A DNA stretch of 32,154 bases. Origin: Actinomycetota bacterium (GTDB lineage: Bacteria; Actinomycetota; Geothermincolia; Geothermincolales; RBG-13-55-18). The stretch covers positions 1 to 32,154 of the forward strand of contig QZKE01000042.1 in the NCBI GenBank assembly GCA_003598015.1. Reading direction: 5' to 3'. A program made the translations under genes and the position numbers. The notes under the pieces were generated by a model. It did no database searches. It was not told where the DNA came from and was given only the letters and a program-made list of their open reading frames with translations. Below are positions 14,301 to 22,511 of the stretch, one piece after another; the stretch's first letter is position 1; each line of letters opens with the position of its first letter.

Positions 14301-15761
14301 CTAGAACACCTCCTCTTCGATCGGTATCGCTTTCCAGAAGTAAATGGGGAGGTCTCGCCTGGAATCGTAGCGCTGAATGCGGAAGGTGAACTTCACCCTT
14401 TTTCCTACAACCAGCTCTTCCTGTGTACAGTCGGTGAAGTCCATCATGGCCCGCCCCCCTCCGTCGAACTCAATGCTGCCGTAGAACGAGGGCGGGTTTA
14501 CAGACGCCGCAAGCAAGTCCGATGTGTAGGTGAAGATCTTGCCGCCCCCCAGCGAAAGGTTTACCGGTGTTCTCTGATCGATAGCGCCACATTCCGAGTT
14601 CGCGCAGATCAACTGGGGCGGGAACTGCTGCTCTCCGCAGACCTCGCACTTACTACCCTGCAAGCCGAGGACCGCGTTATGGTGCCGCCACTCCAGCGAC
14701 CAACGCATCATCAGGTCTTCCTCGCCTCGCGCACCGATATCGGCGGGTATCATATCCCGCCAGACGAGCATTTTCTGGTAGTTGTCCAATTCCTGCCGCG
14801 CCGCGAGGGATCGGGAAACTCGCTTGCGATGCTTGAGTTTCTTGATCTCCTCGGTCACTTCGAAATAAAGGGCGTCGCAACCGTTCCCGTAACCGATAAC
14901 CAATAGCTTATCTCCGGGCTCTGCCTCTTCCAGGGCCATGCCTAACATAAGGAGCGGCTGGGCCGAACCCGTATCACCGACTACGGTCTGCAGGCCGTCT
15001 TGCTCGACCGCCGGATCGATCTCCAGCATCTTGACGATCTGCCTGCGCGCACTCGGCATATAACACGGGTAGACGATCTTCTCGAAATCTTGCGGCGTCA
15101 TCTCGAATTTTTGGCAAAGGCGCTGTACTGCCTCGGGAATAAATTTGTTGTATCCCAAATCCCGGATCCAGCGCTCTTCCCACTGTCTGTCGAAGCGAGA
15201 ATTAGAGCCACGTACGTGGTCCACGAAATCCTCGGCCAAGGAGCAGGAGCCTTTAAATTCGGCGATCACATTCTCGGAGCCGACGAGCACAGAAGCGCCT
15301 GCATCACCAAAGTACATTTCCTGAACCGAAGCGCTCTTTCCCAAGCGGCAATCGGCAGCACTTACGAGTACCGGGCCTCCACCATTGAACCCAACCGCCT
15401 CGATCGCCGATAGTAAGGCGCTGGTGCCAGATCTGAGTGAGCCAGCGAAATCTGCTGTCCGGACGTCTTCCCGGGCACAGAGAGCGCCCGCCATGATGAC
15501 CGAGTTCTGCCGCTCCCGGAATGGCGCTGTCGTCGACGCAAAGTAAACCCCGTCGAGCCGCTCGCGTTCAAAGCCCTCCATACAGTTGATTCCAGCGGCA
15601 GTAGCGAGAGTAATGGAATCCTCGTCGAAGTTGGCCACGGCCTTTTCGCCTGTAGCGTGTACGATCAGAACCGGGTTCATCCACCCCATAGCGCCGAAGA
15701 TAGCCATGCGATTGAGCCGATGTCGCGGTACATATCCTCCATATGCGCAAATTCCTATCAT
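14301..15761 (-). CDS. KAS III/HMG-CoA-synthase-like protein fused to C-terminal DUF35 (Zn ribbon + OB fold)
   Basis: A 486-residue protein. Residues 1-~340 have the thiolase-superfamily fold of HMG-CoA synthases (YGGYVPRHRLNR, DSITLATAAG, YFGDAGASVLVG, VVGDTGSAQPLLMLG, LVIGYGNGCDALYF). The motif that should carry the nucleophile is FAGSLRSGTSAL (105-116), with no Cys, and the His-containing HQPN-type motif is replaced by VYPCYMPSARRQ. From about 365 is a DUF35 unit: a Zn ribbon with Cys372, Cys375, Cys386 and Cys391, then an OB fold. DUF35 proteins present acyl-CoA to thiolase or HMG-CoA synthase partners. A fused, probably non-catalytic ketosynthase next to a thiolase suggests a substrate-binding scaffold. 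TAGGAGG precedes the ATG. Confidence 0.85.
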   Translation of the reverse strand: MIGICAYGGYVPRHRLNRMAIFGAMGWMNPVLIVHATGEKAVANFDEDSITLATAAGINCMEGFERERLDGVYFASTTAPFRERQNSVIMAGALCAREDVRTADFAGSLRSGTSALLSAIEAVGFNGGGPVLVSAADCRLGKSASVQEMYFGDAGASVLVGSENVIAEFKGSCSLAEDFVDHVRGSNSRFDRQWEERWIRDLGYNKFIPEAVQRLCQKFEMTPQDFEKIVYPCYMPSARRQIVKMLEIDPAVEQDGLQTVVGDTGSAQPLLMLGMALEEAEPGDKLLVIGYGNGCDALYFEVTEEIKKLKHRKRVSRSLAARQELDNYQKMLVWRDMIPADIGARGEEDLMMRWSLEWRHHNAVLGLQGSKCEVCGEQQFPPQLICANSECGAIDQRTPVNLSLGGGKIFTYTSDLLAASVNPPSFYGSIEFDGGGRAMMDFTDCTQEELVVGKRVKFTFRIQRYDSRRDLPIYFWKAIPIEEEVF

Positions 15762-15826
15762 CTTTGCCTCCTACCTTTAGGCTGTGGATCCTTTGCCCGG
15801 TCAGTGACGATTGTGGTTATCCCCTG

Positions 15827-16675
15827 TCAGGCATTGATCCAGACCGCCGAATTGGTCAGACAATATTCGTCCCTCTCGGCCGCCTTGCAGCGGATGATTA
15901 CGGTATCCGGGGCGGTCTGCCACATCTCCGTGACGATGGTTTCCCCCGGAAACACGTGCCGGGAGAAGCGAACTTTCATGGCCCTGAATAGCGTGGGGTC
16001 ATTGTCGCAATAGGCTTGCAGGACCGCCTTGCCCGCGACACCGAAGGTGCAGAGGCCATGCAGGATAGGTCGGTCATATCCGGCCATAGTCGCTATGGCC
16101 GGGTCAGAATGGAGCGGGTTAAGGTCTCCCGAAAGCCGGTATATGAGCGCCTGTTGCGGCAGTGTCTTGATCTCTACGACCTTATCGGGTTCGCGTGCCG
16201 GTGGCTCATTGCCCGGCTCGGGACCTCGTTCGCCGCCAAAGCCGCCCTCCCCCCGTATGAAAAGGCTGAACTTGTTGAAGAATACGGGTTCGTCATCCTC
16301 GTCTACGGTTTCCACATCCAGCTCGACCAGCGCGCCTTTTCCCTTGTCATAGAGGGCCGCAATTTTGGGTTTGCTGATCAAGCTTCCCTTGACAGGGAGA
16401 GGATCCTTCTTGATCTCGAGGTACTGCTCGCCATGGAGCAGCATGACCAGGTTGATATCCAATCCGGGCACTTCCAGCAGACCCATCAGCGCCTTGAAGG
16501 GAGGGATCACGCCGAAGGTAGGCAGAGCCGTGAGGTTACTCTCAGTGGTGAACTTGAGGTCCGCCGCATCCGCCCCTGCCCCCACACCCAGAGCGTAGAG
16601 GATCGTGTCCCTTTCCTCGAACTTGAATGCTACCGGTTTCGGTTCCGCGCCGACAATCGCCGGGTCTATAGGCAT
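15827..16675 (-). CDS. Double-hotdog MaoC-type enoyl-CoA hydratase (hydratase 2 / MFE-2 hydratase)
   Basis: A 282-residue protein with an N-terminal degenerate hotdog (FEERDTILYALGVGAG, HGEQYLEIKKDPLP) and a C-terminal catalytic hotdog. The latter contains YRLSGDLNPLHSDPAIA, the hydratase-2 Asp/His motif, then GYDRPILHGLCTFGVAGKA and RFSRHVFPGETI. This matches the hydratase part of peroxisomal MFE-2 and bacterial (R)-specific enoyl-CoA hydratases, which make (3R)-hydroxyacyl-CoA. AAAGGAGG precedes the ATG. It lies 46 bases after the SDR gene and upstream of the DUF35 fusion in one operon. With the SDR it reproduces the two MFE-2 activities as separate proteins. Confidence 0.9.
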   Translation of the reverse strand: MPIDPAIVGAEPKPVAFKFEERDTILYALGVGAGADAADLKFTTESNLTALPTFGVIPPFKALMGLLEVPGLDINLVMLLHGEQYLEIKKDPLPVKGSLISKPKIAALYDKGKGALVELDVETVDEDDEPVFFNKFSLFIRGEGGFGGERGPEPGNEPPAREPDKVVEIKTLPQQALIYRLSGDLNPLHSDPAIATMAGYDRPILHGLCTFGVAGKAVLQAYCDNDPTLFRAMKVRFSRHVFPGETIVTEMWQTAPDTVIIRCKAAERDEYCLTNSAVWINA

Positions 16676-16721
16676 GATTGACCTCCTTTAATCATCCGCG
16701 AATGCATGGCAGTTGTGGATT

Positions 16722-17633
16722 CTAGCCGCTCAATAGGGGAGCCATTACTTTAGTGGCTTCCTCCATGGTGGCGCCAAACTCGGAGCCTCCCGCCAGGTCC
16801 ATGATCTGAGCCTTGTTCTCCTCCACTACCTCGGGCCCCATGCCCGGCGAAATAGGCACCCAGACCCCGGGACCCTCCACAAATTCGGTGCGGCTGAAGT
16901 AACCGCCTCCGGCGATAAATACAGCCCCACTCACATCGCATTTCTCAGAAGCCAGCCAGAGGGTCATGGGCGCGACATACTCGGGTGCCAGTTTTTCGGA
17001 GAGGGTGTCCGGCATGAGCCCCGTAGTAAGCCGGGTGAACGCGACAGGAGCGACACAGTTCGCCATGATATTGTACTTGGCGCCCTCTTGCTTTACGCAT
17101 TTCATGAACCCGACGATTCCGAGCTTGGCGGCGCCGTAGTTGGTCTGACCGAAGTTGCCGTAAAGACCGGCCGCCGAGACGGTGCTGACGATCCTCCCGT
17201 AAGCGTTTTCACGCATGTGTCTGAAAGCGGCCCTGGTACAGAAGAACGTGCCCATGAGATGCACGGAGAGCACCTTCTCGAAGTCCGCCGTCTCCATCTT
17301 CAGGATGCTCTTGTCCCTTAAGATCCCGGCGTTGTTGATGAGGATGTCGATCTTTCCGAAATTATCCACGGCCGCCTCGATGATTCTGGCAGCCCCGGCC
17401 TCATCGGAAACGCTGTCGCCGTTGGCAATCGCCTCACCGCCGGCCGCCTTGATCTCATCCACCACCTGCTGGGCCGGAGTAGTGTCCGCGCCACTTCCAT
17501 CGGGCGCTCCGCCCAGGTCGTTCACCACCACCTTGGCACCGCGCTCGGCCAGCATTAACGCGTAAGCCTTGCCGATGCCACCACCGGCTCCCGTGATTAC
17601 GGCCACTCTGTCCTGAAATCCGATCTCAGCCAT
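16722..17633 (-). CDS. SDR-family (3R)-hydroxyacyl-CoA dehydrogenase (MFE-2 dehydrogenase-like)
   Basis: A 303-residue SDR. The ATG at 17633 has AAAGGAGG six bases upstream; a 13-codon N-terminal extension is open but lacks a site. The NAD-binding motif is TGAGGGIG (residues 14-21), the MFE-2-type insert VVVNDLGGAPDGSG follows, then DILINNAGILRD, the catalytic Ser region RIVSTVSAAGLYG, and YxxxK as NYGAAKLG. The C-terminal extension (GVWVPISPGMGPEVVEEN) is usual in MFE-2 dehydrogenase domains. It would oxidise the product of the hydratase encoded next. It is the first gene of the operon and is divergent from the MerR-TetR regulator, the likely controller. Confidence 0.9.
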   Translation of the reverse strand: MAEIGFQDRVAVITGAGGGIGKAYALMLAERGAKVVVNDLGGAPDGSGADTTPAQQVVDEIKAAGGEAIANGDSVSDEAGAARIIEAAVDNFGKIDILINNAGILRDKSILKMETADFEKVLSVHLMGTFFCTRAAFRHMRENAYGRIVSTVSAAGLYGNFGQTNYGAAKLGIVGFMKCVKQEGAKYNIMANCVAPVAFTRLTTGLMPDTLSEKLAPEYVAPMTLWLASEKCDVSGAVFIAGGGYFSRTEFVEGPGVWVPISPGMGPEVVEENKAQIMDLAGGSEFGATMEEATKVMAPLLSG

Positions 17634-17814
17634 AAGGGCCTCCTTTCCTTTGGCTATATGTGCCTTCCGCAAATAGGCCAGGAAATAGCCTGTTTAAACC
17701 GTACCCGACCGTATCTACCACCTTGCCGACCTCAGTCGGATGTGTCGTTTCCTGCTGGGATGCTTTTTATCCAGGCTTCTCAGCCCAATCCATAGCAGTT
17801 GCCGATAATACGAA

Positions 17815-17867
17815 ATGTAGTTGCCTGATTACCATCAGTCAATACTTTAAATAGATTAAAACTACAT
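17815..17867. promoter_or_regulatory. Inverted repeat between the SDR operon and the MerR-TetR regulator
   Basis: ATGTAGTT at 17815-17822 is repeated inverted as AACTACAT at 17860-17867. Between them is CAGTCAATACTTTAA. The region separates two divergent transcripts, so it is a natural operator position. Related words occur upstream of the acyl-CoA dehydrogenase at about 22201-22260. Confidence 0.4.
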
Positions 17868-18006
17868 AGTGCAGAAAGTCAGATTTCCAGTAAATAAGCT
17901 TGCCTTTTCCTAATCATGTGTTTAATCTGATATATATTTCTATTTAGTCCTATATGACACTGTTGAGAATCGCGAGCAGAGGCGAACGGAAACGGCAGAG
18001 AAACAC

Positions 18007-18858
18007 ATGCGCATGGCAGAGCTGGAGAGCCGCACCGGTTTGAACAGACAAACCATACATTACTACCTGAGGAAGGGCTATCTGCACCCGGCCATATATA
18101 AGGAGGGAAAACAGGCTTTCTACGACCAGACCCATGCCGAGAAACTCGTTTATCTCAAAGAGGCCAGGGACGAGGGTATACCCCTTCAGATCGCTGTTCA
18201 GCTCTGGGAGCACAAGGGCGGTAAAAAGAACCCGGCCCGCCACTACGGCGCGGAAGGCTCACCGACGCGCGGGCAGATCATTGAGGCGGCATCAAAGATC
18301 TTCCTGAGAAAAGGCTATCATCAAACGACTATCTCCGACGTCGTTGAAAGCGTGGGTGTCACCAAAGCCGCTTTCTATTACTATTTCGAGAACAAAAAAG
18401 ACCTCTATTTCTCATGCATAGATATCATATTCCGATCCTTCTTCGAGCGTTCCCTGAGCGAAATAGAGAACGAGACCGCCCCTTCGCGCCGCTGGGAGTT
18501 GCGATGGGATTTCTACAAGGATTTCTTTCCAGAGATGTTCACCATCCTGCAACTGATCAAGGAGTCCTTGCGAGACGAGGACGAGCAGCATCGCCAAAAA
18601 GCTGAACAGGCTTTGTGCAAGGGCTTCGTGGGTCCTCTTATCAACGATATTAATATTGGCATCGAGGCAGGGATATTGCGTCCGGTTAATAGCGAACTCG
18701 CGGCGTTTGCTCTTCTCTCCACATTCGAGCTGATGGCCTATCGCTCGCTCTTTACGAGCAGCTGCACTGATGAGCAGATCCAGCAGGCCGTGTTCGACCT
18801 CATATTGCACGGCTTTTTTCTAAACAGCGGGGATGATGCCGGCTCTGATGCGAGCTGA
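18007..18858 (+). CDS. MerR-TetR fusion transcriptional regulator
   Basis: A 283-residue protein with two DNA-binding domains. Residues 1-~70 are a MerR-type winged helix (MAELESRTGLNRQTIHYYLR, KGYLHPAIYKEGKQAFYD). A basic linker (HKGGKKNPARHYG) leads to a complete TetR regulator: helix-turn-helix at about 87-135 (GQIIEAASKIFLRKGYHQTT, VGVTKAAFYYYFENKKDLY) and a helical ligand/dimer domain to the end. There is no MerR effector domain. Divergent from the SDR-hydratase-thiolase operon and convergent with the synthetase operon, it probably senses an acyl-CoA or related metabolite and controls both. The ATG at 18007 lacks a strong ribosome binding site; the ATG at 18013 is an alternative. Confidence 0.88.
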   Translation: MRMAELESRTGLNRQTIHYYLRKGYLHPAIYKEGKQAFYDQTHAEKLVYLKEARDEGIPLQIAVQLWEHKGGKKNPARHYGAEGSPTRGQIIEAASKIFLRKGYHQTTISDVVESVGVTKAAFYYYFENKKDLYFSCIDIIFRSFFERSLSEIENETAPSRRWELRWDFYKDFFPEMFTILQLIKESLRDEDEQHRQKAEQALCKGFVGPLINDINIGIEAGILRPVNSELAAFALLSTFELMAYRSLFTSSCTDEQIQQAVFDLILHGFFLNSGDDAGSDAS

Positions 18859-18878
18859 GTATATCGGGGAAGGGCCTT

Positions 18879-18899
18879 GGGCCGGTAGGGATCCGGCCC
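18879..18899. terminator. Hairpin between convergent genes
   Basis: GGGCCGG-TAGGGAT-CCGGCCC is a perfect seven-base-pair stem placed between the convergent stops of the regulator and the acyl-CoA synthetase. The position suits a bidirectional terminator, but there is no T run. Confidence 0.45.
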
Positions 18900-18993
18900 C
18901 CCATCCACGTCCTAGCGCATTCCGATCGAATCCCGCTCAATCTACTTGCGATTCGTCCTCCGGAGATATACCAGGCCGGGCACCTCACTCGCC

Positions 18994-20847
18994 CTAACCT
19001 CTTGCCTGAATCTCCTTCCAATAGAGCTTCTCGATCTCTCGCTTAAGGAGTTTTCCGTCTATATGCCTGGGTAGCTCCTCGAAAAACTCCACCTTGGCCG
19101 GAAGTCTATATCCGCGGAGCCCCTCTTCCCTGCAGAAAGCAATGATATTCTCAGCCGTAGCCTCCGCCCCTTTATGGAGTTGTATGGCAGCAAGGGCCAC
19201 CTCGCCCAGATCTTCATCCGGGTACCTGACAACGGCCGTATCCAGGACCGCGGGATGTTTGAGTATGATGGTCTCTATCTCCAGAGGATAGACGTTCACG
19301 CCTCCGGTGATGATCATCTCCTTCTCCCGTCCCGTTAGATAGAGAAAGCCGTCCTCATCCTGGTACCCCAGAAGCCCGTCATCGAACCATTCCGAATCAT
19401 CGATGACTCTTACCGAGTCTTTCAGCTTCTGTTCCGCCCCGTCGTAGCGCAAGGAGGAGGTCGACACACTCTGGACAAGCACCTTGCCTACTTCCCCCGG
19501 CTTTCCCCACCTATTATCATCCGCAATGTAGATCGCCAACCCTCCAAGACGGGGCTTGCCTACGCTGCGGTAGCGCTCGGGTTTCTCCATGTAATCGGCA
19601 GGGATAAGTATGGTTACGACACTGCTTTCCGAGCTCCCATAGTACTCGTAGAAAACGGGGGCTTCGGCTCCCTGCCGCATAAATAGCTCGTTGATATTGC
19701 ATTTTACATCGGGGGGACAGGGGGCGGCGGCGCAGATGACAGCGCGCATCGAGAAGAGGTTGTATTTGCGCTTGACCTCCTCGGGCAAAGCCAACACCCG
19801 TTGCAGGATAGTGGGCGCCACGAAGGTCCAAGAGATGCGTTCTTTCTCTATGAGCCGCAGGAATTCCTCCTCATCGAACTTTCTCATGGGAACGATGGTG
19901 CCCGCAAAAAATACGATGGGCGACCAGGCAGCGAAGGTACCGGCATGATACATGGGCGTGGGAACAATGCTCCGGATGTTCTTGCTGATGGGATCCTCGA
20001 TCTCACCACCTCCGAACCATCCCCAGTAGCCGAAAGTGGTCAGGTTACACTGCAGGTAGCTCTTGAACGGAATTCGTGGCCGCTCGGCCAAGTCCGACAG
20101 CATGTAGCTGAAGCCGTCGTAAAGGTTGACGCTCTTGGGAAGACCGGTGGTGCCCCCGGTATAGGGGTTGAACCCGACGATGAAGTTGATCTTGGGGGGT
20201 GTGGCGGCTGAGCCCCGTAGCAGGTCTTCGTAGCCGATTATCCCGTCGCCCGGCTCCTCCCCTCCCACGACCACGAGTTGAGGGGATCCTTCCAGCCCTT
20301 CTCTTACAGCCTCGATCTGTGAGGCGTAATCATTTTCATAGATAAGAAAACGTGGCTTGCTCAGGTTGATGGTCTCCTGCAGTTCTTTCCCTTCAAGATG
20401 CCAATTGAGCATGGGGGTGATCGCCCCGATAAAACAGCAGGCCATGAAGACCTCTATGAACTCGGCGCTGTTGTTGAGCATCACCGCCACCCTGTCCTTG
20501 GGTTCTATCCCCGCCGCCTGCAGTGCGTTGGCCAGACGGAATACGCGGTCACGGAGATCCCTGAATGTTAACCTGGTGTCATCGTCCACAATAGCTTCAC
20601 GATCAGGGAAGGTCTCCCAGAGAGAGACGATAAGATTGCCCGTTATCCTCCCGATCTTGAATTTTCTCAGATCATTGAGATTGCGAAGGACGCCGTCTTT
20701 TTTCATGCCCTTCACCAGAACGCGCCGGACTCCTCTCGCGCCTCCCCACTGTTTCAGCACGGTCCTGCCCAAACGTCTGGCGCCCTCGGATCCACATATC
20801 TCCGGAAGGGCCCGAAGCATATTCCCCATGGATTTGTCGTTTTTCAT
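18994..20847 (-). CDS. AMP-forming acyl-CoA synthetase (FadD/ANL family)
   Basis: A 617-residue ANL-superfamily enzyme. The P-loop is NPYTGGTTGLPKSV, with Gly in place of the commoner Ser in YTSGTTG. Other motifs: FYEYYGSSESS (A5), the hinge GYQDEDGFLYLTGREKEMII, NVYPLEIETI (A8), and the catalytic Lys region PRHIDGKLLKREI near the C-terminus. It would activate a carboxylic acid to acyl-AMP and then acyl-CoA. An N-terminal stretch of about 60 basic residues (RALPEICGSEGARRLGRT) precedes the usual start of the fold and may give membrane contact. The ATG at 20847 follows AGGGGGAT. It lies 80 bases after the acyl-CoA dehydrogenase gene, in one operon. Substrate unknown. Confidence 0.9.
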   Translation of the reverse strand: MKNDKSMGNMLRALPEICGSEGARRLGRTVLKQWGGARGVRRVLVKGMKKDGVLRNLNDLRKFKIGRITGNLIVSLWETFPDREAIVDDDTRLTFRDLRDRVFRLANALQAAGIEPKDRVAVMLNNSAEFIEVFMACCFIGAITPMLNWHLEGKELQETINLSKPRFLIYENDYASQIEAVREGLEGSPQLVVVGGEEPGDGIIGYEDLLRGSAATPPKINFIVGFNPYTGGTTGLPKSVNLYDGFSYMLSDLAERPRIPFKSYLQCNLTTFGYWGWFGGGEIEDPISKNIRSIVPTPMYHAGTFAAWSPIVFFAGTIVPMRKFDEEEFLRLIEKERISWTFVAPTILQRVLALPEEVKRKYNLFSMRAVICAAAPCPPDVKCNINELFMRQGAEAPVFYEYYGSSESSVVTILIPADYMEKPERYRSVGKPRLGGLAIYIADDNRWGKPGEVGKVLVQSVSTSSLRYDGAEQKLKDSVRVIDDSEWFDDGLLGYQDEDGFLYLTGREKEMIITGGVNVYPLEIETIILKHPAVLDTAVVRYPDEDLGEVALAAIQLHKGAEATAENIIAFCREEGLRGYRLPAKVEFFEELPRHIDGKLLKREIEKLYWKEIQARG

Positions 20848-20927
20848 TTCATCCCCCTGACCGGTTTTGTCGACCTAATCGAAAACACCGGATCGCATTA
20901 TTGCTATGAAAAAGCTGCCGTCGCTGT

Positions 20928-22079
20928 TTAGACCCCCAATCCCATGCTCATAGCGATAATCTCGCGCTGGATTTCATCGGTGCCCCCGGCGATCCGCAAT
21001 ATACGGCTGTCCCTCCACATCCGCTGCATCGGATCCTCCATCATGTAGCCGTAACCCCCCATGAATTGCATGCCCTCGTCCGCCACATCGAACATGAGTT
21101 GCGCCGCCAGCAGCTTCGCCGCGCTCACTTCCGTTGTAGGATAGCCGCCGTGATCGAGCTGCCAGGCGGTCGTGTAGACCAGCGACTGTACCGCTTCGAT
21201 GCGGGCCGCAAGATCGGCGATGCGATGGGAGATCGCCTGGTTCTTGATGATGGGCCGCCCGAATTGCACCCGCTCTTTTGTATAGTCGATAGCCTTCTGA
21301 AGAACAACCCTGGCACCGGCCACGCAAGTAGCGGCGACGATAAGCCGCTCGCCCTGCAGCTCCCACATGATGTTCTGGAAGCCACGGCCCTGTTCTCCCA
21401 GCAGCGCGTCTTCGGGCAGGATCATATCCTCAAAGAATATCTCGGCGGTATCCGAAGCCCTCTGCCCCACTTTATCCAGCTTGCGGGAGACCACATAGCC
21501 CGGTGTGTCCGTATCCACGAGGAACAGGCTCATACCCTTGTAGCCTTTGTTCTTCTCTGTACGAGCCAGCAGAGTCATGAAGTCGGCGCGGTAACCGTTG
21601 GTGATGAAAATCTTGTTGCCGTTCACCTTCCAGCCCCCTGGGACCTTCTCCGCGTAGGTGCTGAGACTGGCTACGTCCGAGCCGGCGCCGGGTTCCGTTA
21701 TGCCCAGGCAAGCGATCTTCTCGCCCTTGATGGCCGGAACCAGGTAGCGCTGCTTCTGCTCTTCGGTGCCGAAGGCCAGGATAGGTGGAGTGGCCATATC
21801 ACACTGTATGCCTACCGCCGCACCTACCCCACCGCAATCGCCAAAAGCCAGTTCTTCCATCAGCACGATGTTGGTGAAGAAGTCGCCTCCACCGCCCCCG
21901 TACTCTTCGGGGAAACGCAGTCCCAGATAGCCCAATTCCCCCATGCGTCGAAAAACCCATTCGGGCACTAGTCCGGCTTCGTCCCATTCCTCGTTATGTT
22001 CCACCAGTTCCTTTTGGACAAATTCCTTGATACTCTGGCGCAGCATGTTGTGCTCCTCATTGAAGAACAAGCTTTCCAT
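20928..22079 (-). CDS. Acyl-CoA dehydrogenase (IVD/LCAD-like)
   Basis: A 383-residue FAD enzyme. The ATG at 22079 is seven bases from AAGGAGG; a 39-codon extension upstream is open but not translated-looking. Motifs: FPEEYGGGGGDFFTNI, CLGITEPGAGSDVASL (flavin/substrate loop), KIFITNGYRADFMT, ERVQFGRPI, and FMGGYGYMMEDPMQRMWRDS. The usual Glu of YEGT is Gly (RIAGGTDEIQ), whereas LQGERLIVAA supplies a Glu at the position used as base by isovaleryl- and long-chain acyl-CoA dehydrogenases. It introduces the 2,3-double bond and passes electrons to ETF. It is the first gene of the operon with the acyl-CoA synthetase. Confidence 0.92.
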   Translation of the reverse strand: MESLFFNEEHNMLRQSIKEFVQKELVEHNEEWDEAGLVPEWVFRRMGELGYLGLRFPEEYGGGGGDFFTNIVLMEELAFGDCGGVGAAVGIQCDMATPPILAFGTEEQKQRYLVPAIKGEKIACLGITEPGAGSDVASLSTYAEKVPGGWKVNGNKIFITNGYRADFMTLLARTEKNKGYKGMSLFLVDTDTPGYVVSRKLDKVGQRASDTAEIFFEDMILPEDALLGEQGRGFQNIMWELQGERLIVAATCVAGARVVLQKAIDYTKERVQFGRPIIKNQAISHRIADLAARIEAVQSLVYTTAWQLDHGGYPTTEVSAAKLLAAQLMFDVADEGMQFMGGYGYMMEDPMQRMWRDSRILRIAGGTDEIQREIIAMSMGLGV

Positions 22080-22511
22080 AGCTGATACCTCCTTGTTTCC
22101 GATAACGACGTGAATAACAACTCGCACTTTGGTTCTTTCGAATCTCGCATGGATTGGCTTTGAGCAATCGCTGTCCGAGTCTACTCCTAATCTCATGATT
22201 CTGAATGTAGTAAGTCAATAACTTAATTAATTATAATTATAGTTTTATCAAGCGATTAAACTGGCCTATATGCAGGGGTTTAAGATTAGTTTTCATATAT
22301 TACTATTAAATTCTGTTGACTCTTATTGAGTTGGAAAGAGTTACGAAACGTAGCATGCCATGGAAAGCAACGCCTTGGATGATATTACCGTAGACTTCGA
22401 AACGAGGCCACAAGTTAAGAGCACGTGAATCAGAAAAACGGTTGCCCAAGCCTTTCCTCTAACTTACACTGGTTCGAATAACTGAGCGGGGACAAAAGGA
22501 GATGATTCTGC
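22080..22511. promoter_or_regulatory. Divergent promoter region with an AT-rich block
   Basis: The region separates the minus-strand dehydrogenase operon from the plus-strand CoA-transferase remnant. At 22201-22260 it holds GAATGTAGTAAGTCAATAAC and then CGATTAAACT. These words parallel GAAATGTAG, CAGTCAATAC and AGATTAAAACT in the SDR/regulator intergenic region, suggesting a common operator. No gene is seen in it. Confidence 0.4.

Noticed and set aside
20000..22000. Long plus-strand frames opposite the acyl-CoA synthetase and dehydrogenase, including a 301-residue frame at 21066-21971
   Set aside because: They are antisense shadows. The minus-strand genes have complete domain structure and strong ribosome binding sites.
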